Shown here piece after piece: positions 25,678 to 34,433 of a DNA stretch of 64,000 nt (positions within the stretch are counted from its first letter, which is position 1; each line of letters opens with the position of its first letter). Made by a program: the position numbers and the translations under genes. The stretch comes from Streptomyces flavochromogenes (GTDB lineage Bacteria > Actinomycetota > Actinomycetes > Streptomycetales > Streptomycetaceae). The notes below the pieces were generated by a model that did no database searches, was not told where the DNA came from, and was given only the letters and a program-made list of their open reading frames with translations. The stretch spans positions 124,001-188,000 of the forward strand of contig NZ_JNZO01000006.1 of assembly GCF_000717595.1 (NCBI RefSeq). Reading direction: 5' to 3'.

Positions 25678-26892
25678 CTACAGGTACTTCTTCAGTTCCC
25701 GCCGCGCCAGCGACCGCTGGTGCACCTCGTCCGGGCCGTCCGCGAGCTTCAGCGTCCGCGCCGCCGCCCACAGTTCGGCCAGCGGGAAGTCCTGCGAGAC
25801 CCCGCCCGCCCCGTGCGCCTGCACGGCCTTGTCGATGATGTCGACCACCGCGCGCGGGGTCGCGATCTTGATGGCCTGGATCTCGGTGTGCGCGCCCCGG
25901 TTGCCGACGGTGTCCATGAGCCAGGCCGTCTTGAGGACGAGGAGCCGAAGCTGCTCGATCTGCACCCGGGCGTCGGCGATCCAGTTCTGCACGACGCCCT
26001 GCTGGGCCAGCGTCTTGCCGAAGGCGGTACGGGAGACCGCCCGGCGGCACATCAGCTCGACGGCCCGCTCGGCCATGCCGATGAGCCGCATGCAGTGGTG
26101 GATGCGGCCGGGGCCGAGCCGGGCCTGCGCGATGGCGAAGCCGCCGCCCTCCTCGCCGATGAGGTGCGAGGCGGGGACCCGGACGCCGTCGAAGATCACC
26201 TCGGCGTGGCCGCCGTGGGAGTGGTCCTCGTACCCGTAGACCTGCATCGCGCGCCGCACCTCCACGCCGGGGGTGTCGCGCGGCACGAGGATCATCGACT
26301 GCTGCCGGCGGGGGTCGGTCCCGTCGGGGTCGGTCTTGCCCATCACGATGAAGATCTTGCAGTCGGGGTTCATGGCCCCGGAGATGTACCACTTGCGGCC
26401 GTCGACGACGTACGATTCGCCGTCCCGCCGGATCCGGGTCTCGATGTTCGTCGCGTCGGAGGAGGCGACCTCCGGCTCCGTCATCGCGAACGCCGAGCGG
26501 ATCTCACCCGTGAGGAGCGGCTCCAGCCACTGCTTCTTCTGCGCCTCGTCACCGAACTGGGCGAGCAGCTCCATGTTCCCGGTGTCGGGGGCGGCGCAGT
26601 TGAGGGCGGTCGGGGCCAGCTGCGGGCTGCGGCCGGTGATCTCGGCGAGCGGCGCGTACTGGAGGTTCGTCAGCCCGGCACCGTACTCCGCGTCCGGCAG
26701 GAAGAGGTTCCAGAGGCCCTGCCGCTTGGCCTCGGCCTTCAGCTCCTCGACGACCGGCGGGGTGTCCCACGGCGAGGCGAGCAGGGCGCGCTGCTCCTCG
26801 GCCGTCCGTTCGGCCGGGTACACGTGCTCGTCCATGAAGGCGAGGAGCTTCTCGCGGAGTTCCTCGGTGCGCGCGTCGTAGGCGAAGTCCAT
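25678..26892 (-). CDS. Acyl-CoA dehydrogenase, ACAD10/ACAD11-like
   Basis: A 404-residue FAD protein beginning MDFAYDARTEELREKLLAFMDEHVYPAE, a start typical of the ACAD10/11-type branch. FAMTEPEVASSDATNI and YVVDGRKWYISGAMNPDCKIFIVMGKTDP are the FAD and substrate segments. Its AGGAGGG ribosome site lies inside the end of the preceding phosphotransferase gene (7 bp between them). In mammals these two activities are fused in one protein that degrades 4-hydroxy acids by phosphorylation then phosphate elimination; a similar role here is inferred. Confidence 0.9.
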   Translation of the reverse strand: MDFAYDARTEELREKLLAFMDEHVYPAERTAEEQRALLASPWDTPPVVEELKAEAKRQGLWNLFLPDAEYGAGLTNLQYAPLAEITGRSPQLAPTALNCAAPDTGNMELLAQFGDEAQKKQWLEPLLTGEIRSAFAMTEPEVASSDATNIETRIRRDGESYVVDGRKWYISGAMNPDCKIFIVMGKTDPDGTDPRRQQSMILVPRDTPGVEVRRAMQVYGYEDHSHGGHAEVIFDGVRVPASHLIGEEGGGFAIAQARLGPGRIHHCMRLIGMAERAVELMCRRAVSRTAFGKTLAQQGVVQNWIADARVQIEQLRLLVLKTAWLMDTVGNRGAHTEIQAIKIATPRAVVDIIDKAVQAHGAGGVSQDFPLAELWAAARTLKLADGPDEVHQRSLARRELKKYL

Positions 26893-26898
26893 GGCGGT

Positions 26899-27921
26899 TC
26901 AGCCCTCCTGAAGGGTGGTCAGGCCGTGCTCGATGAAGACGGGGACGAGTTCGCCGATGCGGTCGAAGCCCGCGCCGACCGTCTGTCCGAGGGTCCAGCG
27001 GTAGTGGATGCCCTCCAGGATCACGGCGAGCTTGAACCAGGCGAAGGCGGTGTACCAGGCGAGGGCGGAGGTGTCGCGGCCCGAGCGGGCGGCGTAGCGC
27101 TCGACCAGTTCGGCCGCGGTCGGGTGCCCGGGGGCCGTGGCGGTGGTGGAGATGGGGGAGTCGGGCAGGTCGAGCGGCGTGCTGTACATGACGAGCAGGC
27201 CGAGGTCGGTCAGCGGGTCGCCGAGGGTCGACATCTCCCAGTCGAGGACGGCCCGGATGCGGTCGTCCCCGTCGATGAGGACGTTGTCGAGGCGGTAGTC
27301 GCCGTGGATCACGGTGGGCGCCGGAGAGACGGGCAGTGCGCGGCCGAGGGCGGCGTGCAGCTCTTCGATCCCGGGGAGTTCACGGCCGCGCGAGGCGTCG
27401 AGCTGCTTGCCCCAGCGCCGCAGCTGCCGGTCGAGGAAGCCCTCGGGGCGCCCGAAGTCGGCGAGCCCGACGGCCGCCGGGTCCACGGCGTGCAGATCGA
27501 CGAGGGTGTCGACCAGGCCGAGGACGGCGGCACGGGTGCGCTCGGGGCCGAGCGGGGCGAGTTCCGCGGCCGAGCGGTACGGCGTCCCGTCGACGAACTC
27601 CATGACGTAGAAGGGCGCCCCGAGCACGGAGTCGTCCTCGCAGAGCAGCAGCGTCTCCGGCACGGGCACGTCCGTGGCGTGCAGGGCGCTGATGACCCGG
27701 TGCTCGCGCCGCATGTCGTGGGCGGTGGCGAGGACGTGGCCGAGCGGCGGCCGGCGGACGACCCAGCGACCGGTGCCGTCGGTCACGACGTACGTCAGGT
27801 TCGACCGGCCGCCTTCGATCAGCCGGGCTTCGAGGGGGCCGGACACCAGGCCGGGGCGCTCGCGGTCGAGGAAGCGGCGCAGCTGCTCGGGGTCGAGGCC
27901 TGGCGGCGGGGCGGAACTCAT
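26899..27921 (-). CDS. APH-fold phosphotransferase, candidate 4-hydroxyacyl-CoA kinase
   Basis: A 340-residue kinase of the aminoglycoside phosphotransferase fold: EGGRSNLTYVV nucleotide loop, RRPP strand, HGDYRLDN catalytic loop and DWEMSTLGDP metal motif. GGAGG precedes the ATG at 27921. It is translated just ahead of an ACAD10/11-like dehydrogenase. In ACAD10/11 and the levulinate pathway (LvaA) such kinases phosphorylate 4-hydroxyacyl-CoA, so antibiotic resistance is less likely than hydroxy-acid catabolism. A TetR-type operator (27962-27979) sits 41 bp upstream. Confidence 0.85.
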   Translation of the reverse strand: MSSAPPPGLDPEQLRRFLDRERPGLVSGPLEARLIEGGRSNLTYVVTDGTGRWVVRRPPLGHVLATAHDMRREHRVISALHATDVPVPETLLLCEDDSVLGAPFYVMEFVDGTPYRSAAELAPLGPERTRAAVLGLVDTLVDLHAVDPAAVGLADFGRPEGFLDRQLRRWGKQLDASRGRELPGIEELHAALGRALPVSPAPTVIHGDYRLDNVLIDGDDRIRAVLDWEMSTLGDPLTDLGLLVMYSTPLDLPDSPISTTATAPGHPTAAELVERYAARSGRDTSALAWYTAFAWFKLAVILEGIHYRWTLGQTVGAGFDRIGELVPVFIEHGLTTLQEG

Positions 27922-27961
27922 ACGTGCGTACCTCCGGATCGGCTTCGGTCGGCGTTCATGA

Positions 27962-27979
27962 TGACCGACCAGTCGGTAT
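27962..27979. promoter_or_regulatory. TetR-type operator TGACCGACCAGTCGGTAT
   Basis: ACCGAC-CA-GTCGGT is an almost perfect palindrome. The reverse complement shares ATACCGACTGGT with 19562-19573. It lies between the divergent phosphotransferase and enolase-superfamily genes, nearer the former. Confidence 0.75.
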
Positions 27980-28053
27980 GTCGTCCAGAGGGGAGTCGTG
28001 AAAGCGTCCCGCGCCCTCTGGCCACCGGTCCTGTCCATGAATAGGGTTCACAT

Positions 28054-29361
28054 ATGGATGCGAAGCTGATCGTCGACGAAGTCCGGCTGACCCCGATCCT
28101 CATCTCCGACCCGCCTCTCCTCAACGTCCAGGGGGTTCACCAGCCGTACACGCCCCGCCTCGTGGTCGAGGTGATCACCCGGGGCGGTGTGAGCGGTCTG
28201 GGGGAGACGTACGGCGACGGTGTCTACCTGGACCTGGCGCGCCCGCTGGCCGAGGCGCTCCCGGGACGGGCGGTCACGGATGTGAATGATCTCTTCGCGC
28301 TTGCGGAGGCCACCGATCCGGGTCCCCGCTCCGGCTCCGGCTCCGGCGACGAAGGCGCCTCCGAAGCCGGCGTCGACGCGGGCGGTCTGCGCGGCGTCCG
28401 TACCGCCGACAAGCTCCGCCTCTCCGTGGTCTCCGCCTTCGAGACCGCGTGCCTCGACGCCCTCGGCAAGACCCTCGGCCTGCCCGTCCACGCCCTCCTC
28501 GGCGGCAAGGTCCGCGACTCCGTCGAGTACAGCGCCTACCTCTTCTACCGCTGGGCCGCCCACCCCGCCGGCGGCCCCGTCGACGACTGGGGCGCGGCCC
28601 TGGACCCCGCCGGCATCGTCGCCCAGGCCCGCCGCTTCGACCGCGCCCACGGCTTCCGGTCCTTCAAGCTCAAGGGCGGGGTGTTCCCGCCGGAGCAGGA
28701 GATGGCGGCGATCCGAGCGCTGGCGGAGGAGTTCCCCGGCCGTCCGCTCCGCCTCGACCCCAACGGCGCCTGGTCCGTGGAGACCTCCCTCTCCGTCGCG
28801 CGCGAACTCAAGGACGTGCTGGAGTACCTGGAGGACCCGGCGAGCGGCACCGACGCGATGGCCGAGGTCGCCGCCGGCACCGAGGTCCCGCTCGCCACCA
28901 ACATGTGCGTGACCACCGTCCAGGAGATCCCGGAGGCCTTCGCGAAGGGGGCGGTACGGATCGTCCTCTGCGACCACCACTACTGGGGCGGCCTCGGGCG
29001 CACCCGCGAACTCGCCGCGCTCTGCCGGACGTACGGTGTCGGCCTCTCCATGCACTCCAACACCCATCTGGGCATCAGCCTCGCCGCCATGACCCAGGTC
29101 GCCGCCACCCTGCCCGAACTCCACCACGCCTGCGACACCCACTACCCGTGGCAGACCGAGGACGTCGTCACCACCCGCCCCGTCTTCCGGGACGGGCGGC
29201 TCACCGTCTCCGATGCGCCCGGTCTCGGCGTCGACCTCGACCGGGACGCGCTCGCCGCCCTGCACCGCCGCTGGCTCGACGACGACGGCACCCTGCGGGA
29301 CCGCGACGACGCGGCGGCGATGCATGCGGCGAACCCCGAGTGGCGGCCCCGCCGTTGGTAG
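28054..29361 (+). CDS. Enolase-superfamily dehydratase, glucarate dehydratase-like
   Basis: A 435-residue protein. The catalytic KxK is K205-L-K207 (FKLKGG); metal ligands lie in LDPNGAW (D235, N237), YLEDP (E260) and around N283; D307 and H334 (HSNTHLG) complete the glucarate dehydratase-type His-Asp dyad. It dehydrates an acid sugar such as D-glucarate. A Gly/Ser/Glu-rich insert at residues 89-112 is unusual for the family. TAGGGT (28042-28047) lies exactly 6 nt before the ATG, so the mRNA is probably leaderless. It stands alone; no other acid-sugar genes are adjacent. Confidence 0.85.
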   Translation: MDAKLIVDEVRLTPILISDPPLLNVQGVHQPYTPRLVVEVITRGGVSGLGETYGDGVYLDLARPLAEALPGRAVTDVNDLFALAEATDPGPRSGSGSGDEGASEAGVDAGGLRGVRTADKLRLSVVSAFETACLDALGKTLGLPVHALLGGKVRDSVEYSAYLFYRWAAHPAGGPVDDWGAALDPAGIVAQARRFDRAHGFRSFKLKGGVFPPEQEMAAIRALAEEFPGRPLRLDPNGAWSVETSLSVARELKDVLEYLEDPASGTDAMAEVAAGTEVPLATNMCVTTVQEIPEAFAKGAVRIVLCDHHYWGGLGRTRELAALCRTYGVGLSMHSNTHLGISLAAMTQVAATLPELHHACDTHYPWQTEDVVTTRPVFRDGRLTVSDAPGLGVDLDRDALAALHRRWLDDDGTLRDRDDAAAMHAANPEWRPRRW

Positions 29362-29399
29362 TCGCTCGTGGGCGATGGTCCCGCGGGGTGCGGGCGCCC

Positions 29400-29416
29400 C
29401 CCCCGGAGTCCGGGGG
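29400..29416. terminator. GC-rich hairpin between convergent genes
   Basis: CCCCCGG and CCGGGGG arms flank AGT, between the dehydratase and the convergent MBL gene. The region 29362-29512 is otherwise a skewed, noncoding GC stretch. No T-tract is present. Confidence 0.5.
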
Positions 29417-29512
29417 AGGGTGGGCGCAAGGGACGGCGCCCTCGCGGGCGCTTGCGCCCCTCGCTCCCTCCCGCACCATGCGGCCTCGCACCGGGCCGCC
29501 GTCCGCCACCGG

Positions 29513-30442
29513 CTACGCGTGGCAGGCCACCGGCACCCCGCCGTTCATCGCCGCCATGTCGCCGAAGACCGCCACCGGGTCGAGCGGCGACGCCTCCGGC
29601 AGGCCGGCCAGCTCGGCATGGGCCCGGTGCAGGTTGGCGACCAGGCGCTCGCTCTCCCGCCACGCGGCGAACTCGCCGAGCTCCGCCCGCCGCGCCGTCT
29701 CCAGGGGCGTCGCCCCCTTGGCGTACCCCTCCGCCGCGATCTCCCGCACCCAGCGCAGATACCGCTCGGTCGCGTCGTACGCCGAGGGGTCGGTCACCCG
29801 GCCGTGCCCCGGGACCACCGTCGGCGCGTCCAGCGAGCGCAGCAGGTCGAGCGCCCGCAGCGACCCGGCCAGCGAACCCATCGGCAGGAAGGGCGTCCCG
29901 CCGTGGAAGACCAGGTCACCGGTGAAGACGATGCCCTGCTCGGGGAGGTGCACGATCGAGTCGCCCGTGGTGTGCGCGGGCCCCGGATGGATCACCCGCA
30001 CCTCGATCCCGCCGACGTACAGCGTCATGCGCTCGTGGTACGTGACGGACGGCGCCACGATGTCGATCTTCCCGAAGTCGGTCTGCGGCCACAGCAGATG
30101 GAGCTGGTGCCCGGCCGCGAGCTGCTCCCTCCGGCAGTTCTCGTGGCCGACGATCCGCGCCTCCGGCAGGAACACCCCGTTGCCGTAGGTGTGGTCGCCG
30201 TGGTGGTGGGTGGAGACGATCGTCCCCGGCAGGGGAAGACCCGCCGCGAGGACCGCCTCCCGGAGCAGCCGCGCCCGGCGTTCGGTGGCGGCGGTGTCGA
30301 CGAGCAGCGTCTCGCGCGCGTCGCCGAGGAAGCCGGCGTTGTTCAGGCACCAGCCGCCGTCGGGCTGGAGGAAGGCGTGGACGTTCGGCGCGAGCGTGAC
30401 CACGTGGGGAGCGTAGGCGTCGTAGGAGTCGGTGGCAGACAT
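29513..30442 (-). CDS. MBL-fold metallo-hydrolase
   Basis: A 309-residue metallo-beta-lactamase-fold protein with a complete H79-x-H81-x-D83-H84 motif (THHHGDH), a further His in GPAHTTGD, the bridging Asp in FTGDLVFHGG and a final His in VVPGHGR. It resembles the glyoxalase II/lactonase-like group. The C-terminal 70 residues are helical. GGGGGAA precedes the ATG at 30442. The quinone-reductase gene is divergent, 95 bp away. The substrate (a thioester or lactone) is unknown. Confidence 0.85.
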   Translation of the reverse strand: MSATDSYDAYAPHVVTLAPNVHAFLQPDGGWCLNNAGFLGDARETLLVDTAATERRARLLREAVLAAGLPLPGTIVSTHHHGDHTYGNGVFLPEARIVGHENCRREQLAAGHQLHLLWPQTDFGKIDIVAPSVTYHERMTLYVGGIEVRVIHPGPAHTTGDSIVHLPEQGIVFTGDLVFHGGTPFLPMGSLAGSLRALDLLRSLDAPTVVPGHGRVTDPSAYDATERYLRWVREIAAEGYAKGATPLETARRAELGEFAAWRESERLVANLHRAHAELAGLPEASPLDPVAVFGDMAAMNGGVPVACHA

Positions 30443-30537
30443 AGGGATTCCCCCGGTTGAGAGGCGTGAGGGCCCGATCGGACAGGGAAGAGTCTCCCCG
30501 GCTTGCGGGCCGACAGTGCTGCATCGAGGGTCGGAGT

Positions 30538-31467
30538 ATGAAGGCGATCAGCTACCGCCGGTACGGCGGCCCCGAGGTCCTGGAGTACGGCGAGCTGCCC
30601 GACCCCAAGATCGGCCCCGACGCGGTGCTGGTCAGGGTGCGGGCGGCCGCGGTCAATCCGGTCGACTGGAAGTGCCAGGCCGGGTACCTCGACGGGATGA
30701 TGGACGCGGTCTTCCCCGTGATCCCCGGGTGGGACGTCTCCGGTGTCGTCGTCCGGCCCGGGGTCTCCGTCACCGAGTTCGCCGAGGGCGACGAGGTCAT
30801 GGGCTACGTCCGCGAGGACTTCCTCTCCCGGGGCACGTTCGCGGAGTACGTCGCCGCCCCCGTCCGTACCCTCGCCCGCAAGCCGCGCTCGGTCGGCTTC
30901 GAGGAGTCCGCCGCCCTGCCGCTCGTCGGTCTCACCGCCTACCAGGCGCTCCACCAGCCCCTCGCGGTCGGCCCCGGCGACACCGTCCTCGTGCACGCGG
31001 CGGCCGGCGGGGTCGGCTCCATGGGGGTGCAGATCGCCCGCCACCTCGGTTGCCGGGTGATCGGCGCGGCGCGGGAGGCCGGCCTGGAGCGGGTCGCGGA
31101 GCTCGGCGCCGAACCGGTCGTCTACGACGAGGCGACCTTCGCCGACCAGGTCCGCACCCTCGCCCCGCAGGGCGTCGACGCCGTCCTCGACACCATCGGC
31201 GGACCGTTCCTGCGGATCTCCGCCGGGCTGCTGGCGGCCGGCGGCCGGCTCGCCTCCATCGCCGACGGCGAGGTCCTCGCCCTCGGCGGCCGCTACTTCT
31301 GGGTCCGCCCCGATCCCGTCGACCTCGCGGCCCTCGCGGACCTGGTCGACGACGGCGTGCTGTCCGTACGGGTGGCCAGGGCGTTCCCCCTGGAGCAGGC
31401 GGCGGACGCCCAGCGCGCCAACGCCGCGGGCGGCCTGAACGGCAAGGTCGTCGTCACCGTCCCCTGA
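30538..31467 (+). CDS. Zinc-free NADPH-dependent quinone/enone oxidoreductase (MDR family)
   Basis: A 309-residue medium-chain reductase. An N-terminal GroES-like part (YGGPEVLEYGELPDPKIGPDAVLVRV) is followed by the cofactor site HAAAGGVGSMG. The zinc-binding cysteines of alcohol dehydrogenases are absent, so it is a quinone reductase-type enzyme. The internal ATG at 30538 (preceded by GAGGGTCGGAG) is chosen because homology begins with MKAISYRRYGGPEVL. It is divergent from the MBL gene; the physiological substrate is unknown. Confidence 0.9.
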   Translation: MKAISYRRYGGPEVLEYGELPDPKIGPDAVLVRVRAAAVNPVDWKCQAGYLDGMMDAVFPVIPGWDVSGVVVRPGVSVTEFAEGDEVMGYVREDFLSRGTFAEYVAAPVRTLARKPRSVGFEESAALPLVGLTAYQALHQPLAVGPGDTVLVHAAAGGVGSMGVQIARHLGCRVIGAAREAGLERVAELGAEPVVYDEATFADQVRTLAPQGVDAVLDTIGGPFLRISAGLLAAGGRLASIADGEVLALGGRYFWVRPDPVDLAALADLVDDGVLSVRVARAFPLEQAADAQRANAAGGLNGKVVVTVP

Positions 31468-31498
31468 GGCCTCCCCGGCGGTGCTCCGGCCGGCCGGC

Positions 31499-31825
31499 TC
31501 ACCAGATCATCGCCGCCCCGCAGACGGCGAGCGCGATCGTGCAGCAGGCCGCGAGCAGCGCGCCCCGGTGGGAGAGGGGCTGCGGCCGGGCCGGGCTGAG
31601 AGCGCGGATCCGGCGGTGGGCGACGGCCAGGAACCCGATCCACACGAGCGCCGACAGCGCGAGCCCGGTGATCCCCACGGCCGTGATCTCGTCGCTCACG
31701 GCCAGCTTGACGGCGAGCACCGCCACCACCGTGCACGACAGGGTCGTCCGCCGCCACGCGAGCCGGGTCCGTTCCGGCTGGAGCCCGGGATCACGCGCGT
31801 CGATCCCGGAGGCGGTCTCCGTCAC
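31499..31825 (-). CDS. DUF202 membrane protein
   Basis: A 108-residue protein. ERTRLAWRRTTLS is the DUF202 signature, followed by three hydrophobic helices. The GTG at 31825 overlaps the stop of the upstream DUF202 gene (GTGA), so both are translated together and may form a complex. Function unknown. Confidence 0.82.
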   Translation of the reverse strand: MTETASGIDARDPGLQPERTRLAWRRTTLSCTVVAVLAVKLAVSDEITAVGITGLALSALVWIGFLAVAHRRIRALSPARPQPLSHRGALLAACCTIALAVCGAAMIW

Positions 31826-32217
31826 CGCCCCGCCCAGCCGAAGAGCACGACCACGACCATCGCGACCGCCACCACCGCCACGACCAGACTCAGCACCGCC
31901 GGGAAGCGGGACCCCGGAAGGTCCTCGCCGCGCCGCATCGCCCGCTCGCAGCGCACCCAGTGGTTCACCGCCCGCAGCGCGCACAGCACCCCGGCCGCGA
32001 GCAGCGCGAGCGCGAGCCCGACCCGGACGCCCCAGCGCAGGTCCGGCAGGAACTGGTCGACGGCGAAACCGCCACCGACCAGGGCGAGCGCGGTCCGGAT
32101 CCAGGCCAGGAAGGTCCGCTCGTTGGCGAGGGAGAACCGGTAGTCGGGGGTCTCTCCCTCGTCCCGGATCCGCTGCGGTGCGAACCACAGCCGCAGGCTC
32201 TGTACGAAATCGCTCAC
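31822..32217 (-). CDS. YidH-type DUF202 membrane protein
   Basis: A 131-residue protein. After an N-terminal cytoplasmic part, NERTFLAWIRTALAL is the DUF202 signature; three hydrophobic helices follow (about 42-60, 70-88, 108-126). TAGGGT (32229-32224) lies 6 nt before the GTG start, indicating a leaderless mRNA. First gene of a two-gene DUF202 operon. Function unknown. Confidence 0.85.
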   Translation of the reverse strand: MSDFVQSLRLWFAPQRIRDEGETPDYRFSLANERTFLAWIRTALALVGGGFAVDQFLPDLRWGVRVGLALALLAAGVLCALRAVNHWVRCERAMRRGEDLPGSRFPAVLSLVVAVVAVAMVVVVLFGWAGR

Positions 32218-32322
32218 ACGCGCACCCTAACGTTCGCTTGAGGGGCCCGCCGGGTGCCCTCGGGCCCGCCGCCACCGGTCGGGCACGGCCCGTGCCCCAC
32301 CGGGCCCGGCCCGCGCGAGTGA

Positions 32323-32856
32323 TCAGCCCGCCGGCCGCACCCCGCCGCCCCCGTGCTCCCGCAGCCGCTCGTACGCCGCGAGCCCGTCCGGCACCCACGC
32401 CCATTCACCGAGCCGCGCCGCCAGTTCCTCCTCCGTCAGGAAGGAGTGCCAGGCGACCTCCTCCACCTGCGGGTTCACCGGCAGGTCGCACCGCACCTCG
32501 TAGACCGCCGACCACCACTTGCCGGCCACGCCCGCGGAGTCGTACAAGAACGTCAGGACGGGCTCGGGCCGGGGCAGGCCCCGCACCCCCAGCTCCTCCT
32601 CGGCCTCGCGCAGCGCGGCCTCGTCGTAGGACTCGCCGGCGCCGACGACCCCGCCGACGAACATGTCGTACATCGACGGGAAGACCAGCTTGGTCGGCGT
32701 CCTGCGGTGCACGAAGATCCGGCCCTCGGCGTCCCGGACCCGGATGAAGACGCAGCGATGGATCAGTCCGCGCGCGTACACCTCACCGCGCGGGGCCTGC
32801 CCGATCACCCGGTCGTGCTCGTCGACGACATCGAGAATCTCTTCAGCGGCGCTCAT
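32323..32856 (-). CDS. NUDIX hydrolase
   Basis: A 177-residue hydrolase of the isopentenyl-diphosphate-isomerase-like NUDIX group. The NUDIX box spans residues 68-90 (GGVVGAGESYDEAALREAEEELG with the key Gly, Glu and REAEEE). Preceding features HRCVFIRV and FVHRRTPTKLVFPSMYD match RNA-cap/NTP-diphosphate NUDIX proteins. The ATG at 32856 is preferred over one 4 codons upstream; TTGGAT lies 6 nt before it. Substrate unknown. Confidence 0.88.
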   Translation of the reverse strand: MSAAEEILDVVDEHDRVIGQAPRGEVYARGLIHRCVFIRVRDAEGRIFVHRRTPTKLVFPSMYDMFVGGVVGAGESYDEAALREAEEELGVRGLPRPEPVLTFLYDSAGVAGKWWSAVYEVRCDLPVNPQVEEVAWHSFLTEEELAARLGEWAWVPDGLAAYERLREHGGGGVRPAG

Positions 32857-32883
32857 CCCGCCATCCAAGCAAACCGCCTGGGC

Positions 32884-34328
<1,445 letters not shown>

Positions 34329-34338
34329 GCACTCATAT

Positions 34339-34353
34339 TAATGCTCGGCATTA
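34339..34353. promoter_or_regulatory. Palindromic operator TAATGC-TCG-GCATTA
   Basis: It overlaps the -10 region of the leftward TetR-SDR operon, so a repressor bound here would block RNA polymerase. It is different in sequence from the nearby GATACA site of the flavoprotein gene. Confidence 0.7.
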
Positions 34354-34397
34354 GAAAACGGGAGGGAGGTGTGCGTCACGACGGAACGGCGAAAAGG

Positions 34398-34426
34398 TTG
34401 ACTCGATACATCCGTGTATCCAAGAT
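34398..34426 (+). promoter_or_regulatory. Promoter with operator in its spacer (flavoprotein gene)
   Basis: TTGACT (34398-34403), exactly 17 bp, then CAAGAT (34421-34426), and 7 nt to the ATG at 34434. The spacer contains the perfect palindrome GATACA-TCCG-TGTATC (34405-34420), filling the gap between -35 and -10 almost completely. Confidence 0.75.
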
Positions 34427-34433
34427 GCGGTCC

